From: Flavobacteriaceae bacterium
GTDB lineage: Bacteria; Bacteroidota; Bacteroidia; Flavobacteriales; Flavobacteriaceae
Direction: 5' to 3'
Length of the DNA stretch: 64,000 nucleotides
Assembly (NCBI GenBank): GCA_016764435.1
Contig: JAESRX010000013.1
Location: 1-64,000, forward strand
Position numbers and translations under genes: made by a program. The notes below the pieces were generated by a model, which was not told the DNA's origin, made no database searches, and worked only from the letters and a program-made list of their open reading frames with translations. The stretch's first letter is position 1. Every line of letters starts with the position of its first letter. This document shows positions 49,660 through 62,127 of this stretch, piece after piece.

Positions 49660-50484
49660 ATGCAACAATACTTAGATCTAATTCGCCATGTAAGCGAAAA
49701 AGGAATAGAAAAAGGAGATAGAACAGGCACCGGAACTAAAAGTGTTTTCGGTTACCAAATGCGCTTTGATTTAAGTGAAGGTTTCCCAATGTTAACCACT
49801 AAGAAATTACATTTAAAATCCATTATTCACGAGTTGTTATGGTTTTTAAAAGGAGACACCAATATTAATTACCTCAAGGAAAACAAGGTCAATATTTGGA
49901 ATGCTTGGGCAGATGAAAATGGAGACCTAGGGCCTGTTTATGGTCATCAATGGAGAAACTGGAACAGTGAAGGTATCGATCAAATAGCCGAACTCATCCA
50001 TACCATAAAAACAAATCCAGACAGCAGGCGCATGTTAATTTCTGCTTGGAATCCAAGTGTCTTACCTGACACTAGTGTTTCGTTTTCAGAAAATGTGGCC
50101 CATGGAAAAGCAGCATTGCCTCCGTGTCATGCATTTTTTCAATTTTATGTTAGCAATGGAAAATTGTCGTGTCAATTATACCAACGCAGTGCAGATATAT
50201 TTTTAGGAGTGCCTTTTAACATTGCCTCCTATGCCCTATTTACCATGATGGTCGCACAAGTTTGCGACTTAGAATACGGGGATTTTATCCACACTTTTGG
50301 CGACGCACATATCTATAACAATCACTCAGAACAAATAGCTTTGCAACTTTCTAGAACTCCTAAAACGTTGCCTACTATGATTCTAAATCCAACAGTGAAA
50401 AATATTTTTGAATTTACTTTTGAAGACTTTACCTTGGAAAATTACGAACCGCATCCACATATTAAAGGAAAGGTGAGTATTTAA
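49660..50484 (+). CDS. thyA: thymidylate synthase
   Basis: 274 aa; [60 protein letters not shown]. Confidence 0.98.
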   Translation: MQQYLDLIRHVSEKGIEKGDRTGTGTKSVFGYQMRFDLSEGFPMLTTKKLHLKSIIHELLWFLKGDTNINYLKENKVNIWNAWADENGDLGPVYGHQWRNWNSEGIDQIAELIHTIKTNPDSRRMLISAWNPSVLPDTSVSFSENVAHGKAALPPCHAFFQFYVSNGKLSCQLYQRSADIFLGVPFNIASYALFTMMVAQVCDLEYGDFIHTFGDAHIYNNHSEQIALQLSRTPKTLPTMILNPTVKNIFEFTFEDFTLENYEPHPHIKGKVSI

Positions 50485-50556
50485 AATAAATAGTGAATAT
50501 TGAAAGACCGTCGTGAAAACCACGGTATCAAATGATAACTTGGATTACTTTAGAAT

Positions 50557-50607
50557 GAAATAGCAGGATCTCGAAACCTCATAAACGGTAAGAAACCTCG
50601 CTATTTC
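50557..50607. repeat. short structured intergenic element downstream of thyA
   Basis: GAAATAGC ... GCTATTTC arms enclosing two direct copies of GAAACCTC. Confidence 0.35.
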
Positions 50608-50685
50608 CTAAATCCAATAGTTGTTTTTAACTGATTGACTCGCTTAAATCAATTTCTTTTGTTATTTTTATCAAAAAGAAGTGTG

Positions 50686-50847
50686 ATGATCAACGAGATC
50701 CTTAAGCAACAAATCATTCGACAAATTATTGACATTGACGACGAGAAAACTCTCAGAAAAATCCTGTATCGTTTATCCGAAGACACGTTAAATGACGTAT
50801 CAGAAGAGATGAACAAGCCCACAAAAACAGCCACCTTAAACGATTGA
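50686..50847 (+). CDS. small hypothetical protein
   Basis: MINEILKQQIIRQIIDIDDEKTLRKILYRLSEDTLNDVSEEMNKPTKTATLND; plausible acidic small ORF between thyA and a 2TM gene. Confidence 0.4.
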   Translation: MINEILKQQIIRQIIDIDDEKTLRKILYRLSEDTLNDVSEEMNKPTKTATLND

Positions 50848-50877
50848 TAGATGGCGTGGTTTAAAAACACCTAAATT

Positions 50878-51291
50878 ATGGACACTAAAGAGCAACACGA
50901 ACGCTACGAGAATGCCAGAAAAAGAGTGAAGCAAAAAAAACGTCTTTATTACCACTTTGTTTTATTCCTCGTAGGATCCGTATTTTTAATTGTAATAAAT
51001 AAAGTCCTTAATTTTGGCGAAAGTTTTTTAAAAGACTGGTTTGTATGGGCCATTTTTGCTGGGGCTTTCTTTTGGGTATTGCATTTCATCAATGTATTTG
51101 TCACCAACCGCTTTATGGGTAAAGATTGGGAACGGACACAAACCGAAAAATTAATTCTTAAACAAGAAGTTAAAATTGCCCAATTAGAAAAAAAAGTGGC
51201 CAAGGAACATCCATTAAAACCCGAAAGCAGCCCACATACACCCGCATTAAAAAACAAGGAAAACCCACCACTAGAACAAGCTTCAGAATGA
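50878..51291 (+). CDS. 2TM domain-containing protein
   Basis: 137 aa; AR-K-rich N-terminus RVKQKKRLYYHFVLFLVGSVFLIVINKVLNF...WFVWAIFAGAFFWVLHFINVF; overlaps folA start. Confidence 0.85.
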   Translation: MDTKEQHERYENARKRVKQKKRLYYHFVLFLVGSVFLIVINKVLNFGESFLKDWFVWAIFAGAFFWVLHFINVFVTNRFMGKDWERTQTEKLILKQEVKIAQLEKKVAKEHPLKPESSPHTPALKNKENPPLEQASE

Positions 51292-51770
51292 TCACAATTA
51301 TAGCCGCCATAGCAACAGATAACGCCTTAGGGAAAGACAATCAATTGATTTGGCATTTACCGAATGACCTCAAACGATTTAAAAAAGTAACCTCTGGACA
51401 CCATGTCATTATGGGGAGAAAAACCTTTGAATCACTCGGGAGACCACTGCCAAATAGAGTCAATATAATCATCACGAGAAACAGCGACTATACCGCCGAT
51501 GGCTGTGTGGTAGTACATTCTCTTCAAGAAGCCGTAAATGCTGCTAAGGATGATTCAAATCCATTTATTTTAGGGGGTGCGCAGATATACAAACAAGCCA
51601 TCGAAATGGCAGATGTACTAGACCTTACATTTGTACATCACAGCTTTGAGGCCGATGCCTTTTTCCCTACCATAAATATGGAAATTTGGAAAGAAGACAC
51701 TAGAGAAGATTTTAAATCCGATGAAAAAAACAAGTTTGACTACAGCTTTGTGAAATTTGTAAGAAGGTAA
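51288..51770 (+). CDS. folA: dihydrofolate reductase
   Basis: 160 aa; IAAIATDNALGKDNQLIWHLPNDLKRFKKVTSGHHVIMGRKTFES. Confidence 0.97.
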   Translation: MITIIAAIATDNALGKDNQLIWHLPNDLKRFKKVTSGHHVIMGRKTFESLGRPLPNRVNIIITRNSDYTADGCVVVHSLQEAVNAAKDDSNPFILGGAQIYKQAIEMADVLDLTFVHHSFEADAFFPTINMEIWKEDTREDFKSDEKNKFDYSFVKFVRR

Positions 51771-51943
51771 TTTAATGACTGTTGAGGGGAAATTCGTCGT
51801 TAGCGACTAAATGGCACCTAATTTCAGAAGGACTAGCAAACTCGCTACCGAGAAGTCATTAGCATCCTATCCCCATTACTACGCGATGTTATCGCGTTCC
51901 AAAATGATTCGCTATAAATAATTAAGACAAAGTGGCGCCGCTA

Positions 51944-52534
51944 TTATTCGTGTTTTTTCTTCAAGCTCTTAAATTTAGACTGTAGTGTCTCGCCTATCTT
52001 TTTAGCTTCCTTTCCTATTTTTTTGGTTCCTTTGTTGATTTCTTTTTCTAACTTCTTTAGATCTTTTTGTAGCAAACGTACCCATTTTTTATGCTGGAAT
52101 TCCGCCTTTCCAATCTTAAAAGATGCATCCACCTCTTTAAACAATGCACGCTGTCCTTTCTTTATTTTTTTTACTAATTTATGCACTCGTAATTCCACTG
52201 ATCCTTTTTCGACTTCCACTTCCAATCCATCCTTATTAGCTTTCACATTGAACTCCGTTCCCAATACACGTACTTCCCCCATTTCCGTAGTAATAACAAA
52301 AGGAACCGCTCCTTTTTTTACCGAATAAAACACCTCTCCAGTTTGCTTTACACTTCTTTTTTCAAAAGTCTCCGTGTAGGTTATTGAACTGTTTTTATTT
52401 AGAAAAGCAGTAGATCCATCGGGAAATTCTGCGAACTGTCTCTGGTCTTTACTACTTATTGTAAGCGTAGTCTCTGCACACGAGAATAAGGTAAATAAAG
52501 TAAGGGCAACTAAAAATCTGAAGGTAATTTTCAT
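51944..52534 (-). CDS. FecR-domain lipoprotein
   Basis: 196 aa; lipobox LFSCAE, FecR-like PDGSTAFLNKNSSITYTETFEKRSVKQTGEVFYSVKKGAVPFVITTEMGEVRVLGTEFNVKA. Confidence 0.82.
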   Translation of the reverse strand: MKITFRFLVALTLFTLFSCAETTLTISSKDQRQFAEFPDGSTAFLNKNSSITYTETFEKRSVKQTGEVFYSVKKGAVPFVITTEMGEVRVLGTEFNVKANKDGLEVEVEKGSVELRVHKLVKKIKKGQRALFKEVDASFKIGKAEFQHKKWVRLLQKDLKKLEKEINKGTKKIGKEAKKIGETLQSKFKSLKKKHE

Positions 52535-52743
52535 GGATGTTTTATTGATTAAATAGGGAATGAAACCCGTAATTATTAAAGGGTGATTTCTTGGGGCATA
52601 AGGTAGTTAAAACTTGCCCCCCATTTTAGACCTTTAGTCTAGATGGCATGATTTAAATTAAAAAGCCCCTAATGATGAAGTAACAGGATCAACTCTTTTA
52701 GCGTACTTGCTTTCTTAGTTCCCTGTTCTGTGTCGATGAAACA

Positions 52744-52834
52744 TTAAAAAAGAGAAAACGACGTATAAATAAATATACGCCGCTTTAAATGTTTTCACAA
52801 CGGAATAATCCTTATTGTGAATTGGTTTCAAATT
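52744..52834 (-). ncRNA. tracrRNA
   Basis: Minus strand ACAATTTGAAACCAATTCACAAT (anti-repeat, complementary to the 5' half of the minus-strand repeat GTTGTGAATTGGTTTCAAAATTGT) - AAGGATTATTCC hairpin - AAAGCGGCGTATA/TATACGTCGTTTT stem - CTCTTTTTT. Confidence 0.9.
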
Positions 52835-52839
52835 GTACT

Positions 52840-52847
52840 CAAATATA
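52840..52847 (-). promoter_or_regulatory. -7 box of the tracrRNA promoter
   Basis: TATATTTG on the minus strand, 5 nt before the predicted tracrRNA 5' end. Confidence 0.55.
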
Positions 52848-52925
52848 TAAAACTTATCTGATATATGCACGTTAGTATGCTGATAATTTGTAAATTAGTT
52901 GCTCAATTACTCTAAAACCTTAGGC

Positions 52926-55900
52926 ATGAAAACGATATTAGGACTTGATTTGGGAACAAATTCAATTGGCTGGGCCAATATAAAAATAAACTTCGAAAAA
53001 AAAGAAGGTGAAATAATCAATATCGGAAGTAGGATAATCCCCATGGGTGACTACGCAACATCAAAAACAGGTGGTAGTTCCAAAGACCCTTTAGCCGATT
53101 TCTCAAGAGGTGTTGGGCTCTCCAAAACTAAAATAAAGACACAACATCGTAGTACTAGAAATCTTTATCAAAAAGACAATTTAAGAAGAGAACGCCTACA
53201 TCGCGTGTTAAATATTCTCGATTTTTTACCAAAGCATTATGCAGAATCTATCGATTTCACAAAAAAACTGGGACAATTTAAAAAAGGAAAAGAGATAAAA
53301 TTAAACTACCGTCCAGTAGAGAACGGAAAAGACCAATTCATTTTTATGGATTCTTTTTTAGAAATGGTTGCAGAATTTAAAATAGCACAACCACAACTAT
53401 TCTATCAAAAGGCAAATGGCAACGAAACAAAAATCCCCTACGACTGGACTCTTTATTATTTACGTAAAAAATCCTTAACTCAAAAAATAAGTAAAGAAGA
53501 GTTGGCATGGCTACTCTTAAATTTTAACCAAAAAAGAGGGTATTACCAACTTAGAGGAGAAGAACAGGAGAACGACACAAAACAAGAAGAATTTCATTCC
53601 CTCAAAGTAATTAATGTTGAGGCCACTGAAGACAAAAACGCAAAAGGTATTTGGTACAACGTTATCCTAGAAAATAATTTAATCTACAGAAGACAAAGTA
53701 AAGAACCATTAAGTAGTTGGATAGGACAACAAAAGGAATTTATAATAACTACTAACTTAGAAAAAGATGGATTTCCTAAAAAAGACAAAGAAGGAAACAT
53801 AAAACGTAGTTTCAGAGCTGTTGATTCCGAAAAGGATTGGATTGCAATTAAGAAAAAAACAGAGCAAGACATCGCACAATCAAAAAAAACAGTAGGCACC
53901 TTTATCTATGACACTTTACTGCAAAATCCTAGTCAAAAAATAAACGGGAAACTAGTAAAAACAATTGAGCGTAAATTATACAAAAAGGAATTAAATCTAA
54001 TTTTAGAAACACAATTAGCAAAACATAACGAGTTAACTGACAGTAATAGCTACAACGCTTGTATTGAGGAATTATACCCAAGAAATGAAGCACACCTAAA
54101 TACGCTTAAAGAAAAAAGTTTTCTTCATCTTTTTATGGAAGACATCATCTTCTATCAAAGACCATTAAAAAGTAAAAAATCTACAATCTCCAATTGTGCA
54201 TATGAGAGCAGGACCTATTATTTAAAAAATAAAGAAACCAAGGTTCGTGAAAAGATTACGGAAGGCTTAAAGGTTATTTCTAAATCAAACCCGCTTTTTA
54301 ACGAATTTAGATTGTGGCAGTTTCTAAAAAATTTAAAAATATATCAACTTCAAGATGAAAAGGATATTGAAATTACTTCACAGTGTATAGGAAATGACGA
54401 AGACTGGTGTAATTTGTTTGACTTTTTAAACAAGAGAAAAGAAGTAGAACAAAAACATATTATTGATTTTTTGATAAAAGAAGGTAAACTCAGTAAAAAA
54501 GAAAAACCAAATTACCGTTGGAATTACCCTGAGGATAAAAAGTATCCAATTAATGAAACCCGCTCACAATTTTTAAGACGACTCGCAAAAGTTGAGCAGA
54601 TAGACCCTTTACAGTTCTTAACGAAAGAAAAGGAATATGCTTTATGGCATCTCATCTATTCTGTTAAAGACAAAAAGGAATATGAACAAGCGTTGCATAC
54701 TTTTGCTAGAAAAAACAACCTTGACATAGTATCTTTCGTAACTGCGTTTTTAAAACATCCACCATACAGTGCTGACTATGGTTCTTATTCAGAAAAAGCA
54801 ATAAAAAAACTACTCCCACTTATGCGAATGGGTAAGTATTGGGAAGAAAAGGAACTTGATACAGTAGTTAAAAACAGAATATTATCAATTTTTGAACGCA
54901 TCGAACATATTAATTTAGACAAAACACCAAGTTCAAGAGACGAAGAAACTGCTTTAAAAGAGGCTATCATTGCAGTTGCAGATGACGACATTCCTAAACA
55001 ATTAATTAAAAGTTTTTTAAACCTAAGTAAAAGTGATGCATTAAAAGGATTGAACACCTACCAAGCCTGCTATGCAGTTTATGAAAGACATGCAGAAGTG
55101 AGTGAAATTACACAATGGAAAACACCTAAAGATATAGATTTTTACCTCAGTAACTTTAAACAACATAGTTTAAGAAACCCAATAGTGGAACAAGTAGTTA
55201 CAGAAACCCTACGTACCGTACGTGATATCTGGCAACAATCGTTAGAGAAGGACCCTCGTTTTAAATTTGACGAGATTCATGTGGAATTAGGGCGTGATAT
55301 GAAAAACTCCGCAGAAAAACGAAAAAGGATAAGCGAACGTCAAACCAGTAATGAAAACACAAACGCACGTATTAAGTTACTCTTAGAAGAATTAAAGAAT
55401 GATTATACATCCGTAGACATACGCCCCTACTCTCCAAGTCACCAAGAAATACTTAAAATATACGAAGAAGGTGTCGCACAGAACCCACTTGTATCCTATG
55501 CGAAACTAAATGAAGACGAAATATTAAAAATCAGGAAAAATGCAAAACCTACAAGTAACGAAATTAAAAAATACAAGCTTTGGCTGGAGCAAAATTACAT
55601 TTCACCATATACAGGAAACCCCATCCCTTTAAGTAAGCTGTTTACCCATGCCTACGAAATTGAACACATTATACCTCAATCTCGTTTCTTTGATGATTCC
55701 TTAAATAATAAAATTATATGTGAATCTGATATTAACCGAGATAAAAGTAATAGAACCGCATACGAATACCTCAAAGACAAAGGAGGAAGTAAGATAGAAG
55801 GTTTTGATCTATTAACACTCTCAGCATACGAAAACCACTGTAATAAATACTTTAAAAAAAATAGGACAAAGCTTAAAAATCTATTAAGTGAAGAGGTTCC

Positions 55901-57661
55901 GGAAGGGTTTATTCAACGTCAAATGAACGATAGTCGCTATATTAGTAAATTAATAAAAGGGCTCTTGAGTAATATTGTACGTGAAGAAGGGGAAAAGGAA
56001 GCAACCGCTAAAAACTTATTACCCGTTAATGGTGCGGTTACCTCTAGACTTAAACAAGATTGGGGATTAAATGAACAATGGAACGAAATTATTAGACCGC
56101 GTTTCGAACGTATGAACGAAATTTCCAATTCTCAAGATTACGGGTATATGGACTCCGTAAAAGATGTAGACGGAAAGCCTACTGGTAAAAAATTCTTTCG
56201 ATTGATAGCCCCAGAAGGCCTTAACAAAAAACGTATTGACCATAGACACCATACATTGGATGCCATAATTATTGCATGTTGTACCAGAAAACACATCCAA
56301 TATTTAAATGCTTTAAATAACGATAAGGTAAAGTATGCTTTACAAGACTCTTTAAGAAATAGCAAAGAAATTCAAGCTAAAAACAAAAAAGGTGTTCTCG
56401 TAACAAAAACCGTCGCTACAGACTATAAAAAACCTTGGGCCAATTTCCCTGTTGTGGTTAAAAATGCTCTTGAAAAAGTAATAGTTAGTTTTAAACAAAA
56501 CACGCGTGTTATAAACAAAACTAACAACAAAACATGGCAATGGGTAAGCGATAAAGACGGAAAACTACAAAAGAAACGCGTAAAACAAACCAAAGGTGAT
56601 AACTGGGCCATTCGTAAGCCTTTACATAAAGAAACAGTCTATGGTAGTGTGCGTATAAAAAAAGAAAAAAAAGGAGTCTCTAGTTTAACATTATATTTAG
56701 ACAAACCTGAACTTATTATAGACAAGAAAATTCGCAAGAAAGTAAAGGCGCTGAACAGCCTATTTGACAAAGATAAGAAGAAAATAGCCTCCTATTTAAA
56801 GAATAACACCTTCGAAATTAACGGTGAAAAAATTGACAAAATAAAAGTTTGGGAATGGACTAAAAACGCGACGGCAACACGTACCGTTTTGAGCGAAAAA
56901 TTAACACGCAAACAACTAGATGCAATCACAGACAGCGGCATTCAACAAATTTTAGAACAACACCTTAAAAATTACCATGACGAAAACAATAAAGAACGCT
57001 TAGATTTAGCCTTTAACATAGAAGGACTTGATGTTATGAATAAAAACATAACACAATTAAATAACGGAAAAAAACACCAACCTATTAAATCCGTACGTAT
57101 TTATGAAGATGGTAGTAGATTTACCGTTTCCCAGAAAGAAAATAAAGGGAACAAAACCACAAAATATGTTGAAGCTGCTACAGGCACCAACTTATTCTTT
57201 GCTATCTATTGGAACATAGAAAAGAAACAACGTGTCTATGAAACCATTCCACTTCATGAAGTAATTGAATGGCAGAAACAACGTGCTGAGAACAAAGAAT
57301 ACCAACTCCCTTTAATTCCAATTAACCACAGTAAAGGTGAATTCTTATTTTACCTTTCTCCAAATGATTTGGTGTATGTACCAACAGAAGAAGAAATTAA
57401 TAACCCTACGCTAGTAAATATAAAAAACATATCTAAAGAACAAGCAGGGAGGATTTATAAAATGGTGAGTAGTACAGGAAACGAATGTCACTTTATCAAT
57501 GACAGAGTTTCATCATTAATTAAGAAATATGATACTAAATCAAAAACAGGTGAATATGGTAGTTTAAATAAATCCGAAAAAACAATAAACAAAATACTAA
57601 TTAAAAAAACATGCTGGAAATTACAACTAGATAGAATAGGAAATATTAAAAACGCCATCAC

Positions 57662-57686
<25 letters not shown>
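52926..57686 (+). CDS. cas9: CRISPR-associated endonuclease Cas9 (type II-C)
   Basis: About 1586 aa from ATG at 52926 (track uses an upstream TTG); RuvC-I ILGLDLGTNSIGWA, RuvC-II IHVELGRD, HNH YEIEHIIPQSRFFDDSLNNKIICESDINRDKSNRTAYEY, RuvC-III DHRHHTLDAIIIACC. Confidence 0.98.
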
Positions 57687-58895
<1,209 letters not shown>

Positions 58896-58954
58896 GATCG
58901 AAAAAAAGCATCTTAAAGGGAGAAAAACTTCGTTTATCCCTGTATTTTATACTT

Positions 58955-59003
58955 TCTAAAAAACAATCCCGAAGCCTTAGTATCACTAAGAATTCGGGAT
59001 TGA
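58955..59003 (-). terminator. intrinsic terminator at the cas2-side end of the CRISPR array (minus-strand transcript)
   Basis: Minus strand AATCCCGAATTCTTAG-TGATA-CTAAGGCTTCGGGATT followed by GTTTTTT; no T-run on the plus strand. Confidence 0.75.
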
Positions 59004-59004
59004 C

Positions 59005-61284
59005 CCTGTGATTGCTCACATAAAAATACAATTTTGAAACCAATTCACAACCGTCGTTGCCTGTGCAAATATCATATACTTCCTGTGATTGCTCACATAA
59101 AAATACAATTTTGAAACCAATTCACAACTTACCTGACTTAGTGAATATCTCGTATTCCCCTGTGATTGCTCACATAAAAATACAATTTTGAAACCAATTC
59201 ACAACTCTTGCCTCTCTAGGTACTAATACTCCTTGCCTGTGATTGCTCACATAAAAATACAATTTTGAAACCAATTCACAACGAATTTATCAACATCAAA
59301 CATTAATGTCTCCCTGTGATTGCTCACATAAAAATACAATTTTGAAACCAATTCACAACTGGAGAGAGAATGTTTCTCAATCTCGTTATCCTGTGATTGC
59401 TCACATAAAAATACAATTTTGAAACCAATTCACAACTATAACACAAGTCACCTTTCAAAGCAACCTCCTGTGATTGCTCACATAAAAATACAATTTTGAA
59501 ACCAATTCACAACTTGCTGGGGTTGTTGGTTCTTCCAACAATTCCTGTGATTGCTCACATAAAAATACAATTTTGAAACCAATTCACAACTGAAAACAAT
59601 GACAATAAAACTTCGACAATCCTGTGATTGCTCACATAAAAATACAATTTTGAAACCAATTCACAACTGACATGTGGCTAGAGATGGAAATAATCAACCT
59701 GTGATTGCTCACATAAAAATACAATTTTGAAACCAATTCACAACTCTAAGCCTTCGTTTTCATCAGTTAGATTACCTGTGATTGCTCACATAAAAATACA
59801 ATTTTGAAACCAATTCACAACCATCCATCAGATCAAATGTACGATCAAAATCCTGTGATTGCTCACATAAAAATACAATTTTGAAACCAATTCACAACAG
59901 TATTTAAACTAATAGCCGTATTCTGAACCCTGTGATTGCTCACATAAAAATACAATTTTGAAACCAATTCACAACAGATCACACATTCAGGTACGGGGGC
60001 TGGGGCCTGTGATTGCTCACATAAAAATACAATTTTGAAACCAATTCACAACCGAGCGGAGGTCGTTACATTGTTATTGTTGCCTGTGATTGCTCACATA
60101 AAAATACAATTTTGAAACCAATTCACAACTGCCAAATGACAGCGATATAACAGATGTCACCTGTGATTGCTCACATAAAAATACAATTTTGAAACCAATT
60201 CACAACTTTCCGTCAACGCTAAATAGTTGTCCCAAACCTGTGATTGCTCACATAAAAATACAATTTTGAAACCAATTCACAACTAGAATGATTACCTCTA
60301 GCTCTATTATGCCCCTGTGATTGCTCACATAAAAATACAATTTTGAAACCAATTCACAACGTGGCGTTGTTGTTAAAATAATCAAATGGGCCTGTGATTG
60401 CTCACATAAAAATACAATTTTGAAACCAATTCACAACCCAAGGTCGGTTCAATAGATAATACCGATGCCTGTGATTGCTCACATAAAAATACAATTTTGA
60501 AACCAATTCACAACTATTCTTAATATAAGCGTATGTCTTTCTTGCCTGTGATTGCTCACATAAAAATACAATTTTGAAACCAATTCACAACGAACACCTA
60601 CTTGTCCACCCGCGTCGAAGCCCTGTGATTGCTCACATAAAAATACAATTTTGAAACCAATTCACAACCAATATCCAAGCACTTATCCAATGTGCTTCCC
60701 TGTGATTGCTCACATAAAAATACAATTTTGAAACCAATTCACAACTATCTTTCGGCTGTTCCGGCTGTTCCATATCCTGTGATTGCTCACATAAAAATAC
60801 AATTTTGAAACCAATTCACAACCGTCAGCATCCCACATTGTGGTGTTTACGTCCTGTGATTGCTCACATAAAAATACAATTTTGAAACCAATTCACAACA
60901 TACTTCTCTTTATGGTTAAACTGACATTACCTGTGATTGCTCACATAAAAATACAATTTTGAAACCAATTCACAACCCTATTGACTTCTTGTAATGCCTT
61001 ACATCACCTGTGATTGCTCACATAAAAATACAATTTTGAAACCAATTCACAACCATATTATAGTAAGGTTTAATTCATCCCTTCCTGTGATTGCTCACAT
61101 AAAAATACAATTTTGAAACCAATTCACAACCCAACAACGATTTTACCAGAACGCACATCACCTGTGATTGCTCACATAAAAATACAATTTTGAAACCAAT
61201 TCACAACAAGTTCCGTTACACTTTTGATTAAACATTTCCTGTGATTGCTCACATAAAAATACAATTTTGAAACCAATTCACAAC
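59005..61284 (-). CRISPR. CRISPR array, type II-C: 30 repeats of 47 bp, 29 spacers of 30 bp
   Basis: Plus-strand repeat CCTGTGATTGCTCACATAAAAATACAATTTTGAAACCAATTCACAAC repeats with an exact 77-bp period from 59005 to 61238; first and last copies are identical to consensus. Orientation assigned from tracrRNA complementarity and terminator. Confidence 0.99.
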
Positions 61285-61368
61285 TGCAGTTAATGACGAC
61301 AGCTAAAAACTTTCACTTCAGGGGTTTCTAAAACCCTACAAAACAACACCCCGTATCAGCACTATTAT

Positions 61369-61818
61369 CTATGTTGTTTTTAGCCACTCATCGTAAGAGA
61401 TGATTCCTTTTTCTGGTTTGGATTCTCCTTTTAAAATCCCAATAAACTCGAGTGAATGTCCATCTGGATCATCAAAATATATAGAGATAGCCGGCATCCA
61501 AGCAAAAACCATAGGCCTCTCCGTTCCATCTTTCAGAAAGTTTCGGCATTTAATTTTCCTTTTGTTTAGGTAATTGACGGATTCATGTAGCACCCATTTA
61601 GGTTCGCATTCAAATGCAAAATGCCTTATGTCAATATCTTTTTTAGGTTTCTCCCATAGACCAAGCATTGCCTGTTTTTCTTTACCAATCCAAAAAAATG
61701 CAGCGCTTCTTTTTTCTTCCGAATAGCATTGCTGTAAATTAAGAGTTTTACCGTAGAACTCAACAGACCTTTCTAGGTTTTCAACAAATAGATGTGTTTC
61801 AAATAACCCTTTAATCAT
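61369..61818 (-). CDS. VOC family (glyoxalase/bleomycin-resistance-like) protein
   Basis: 149 aa; ETHLFVENLERSVEFYGKTLNLQ ... AISIYFDDPDGHSLEFIG. Confidence 0.9.
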   Translation of the reverse strand: MIKGLFETHLFVENLERSVEFYGKTLNLQQCYSEEKRSAAFFWIGKEKQAMLGLWEKPKKDIDIRHFAFECEPKWVLHESVNYLNKRKIKCRNFLKDGTERPMVFAWMPAISIYFDDPDGHSLEFIGILKGESKPEKGIISYDEWLKTT

Positions 61819-62127
61819 ATCCTTATTTTTTTTATAAACAATTTGTACGTTCTAGTTCTTATCCACTAACGAAATCATCAATGCTTTTATTACTAGATAT
61901 TTACCATTCTATTATTAGAACACCTTATTTCTTCCGCACACCTAAATCCCCAATAATTGAGAATACTTTGTTTTTACATTTACAGTATAGCTCATTTCGA
62001 AAAACCATCAGCATAAATAGCATCTCGTATTATTTTTCATGTACTATATTCTCCTAATTCCGGACACCTAATTATTTAAATTTCATCATATTTCCCATAA
62101 GCTGAACTCAAGTAATAAATCATTGAA

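Noticed and set aside
52899-52925. Upstream TTG start of cas9 in the ORF track
   Set aside because: The ATG at 52926 (MKTILGLDLGTNS) gives the canonical Cas9 N-terminus.
59052-61237. Self-targeting spacers within this window
   Set aside because: By eye I found no spacer matching non-array sequence in the window; a proper search of the whole genome is still required.
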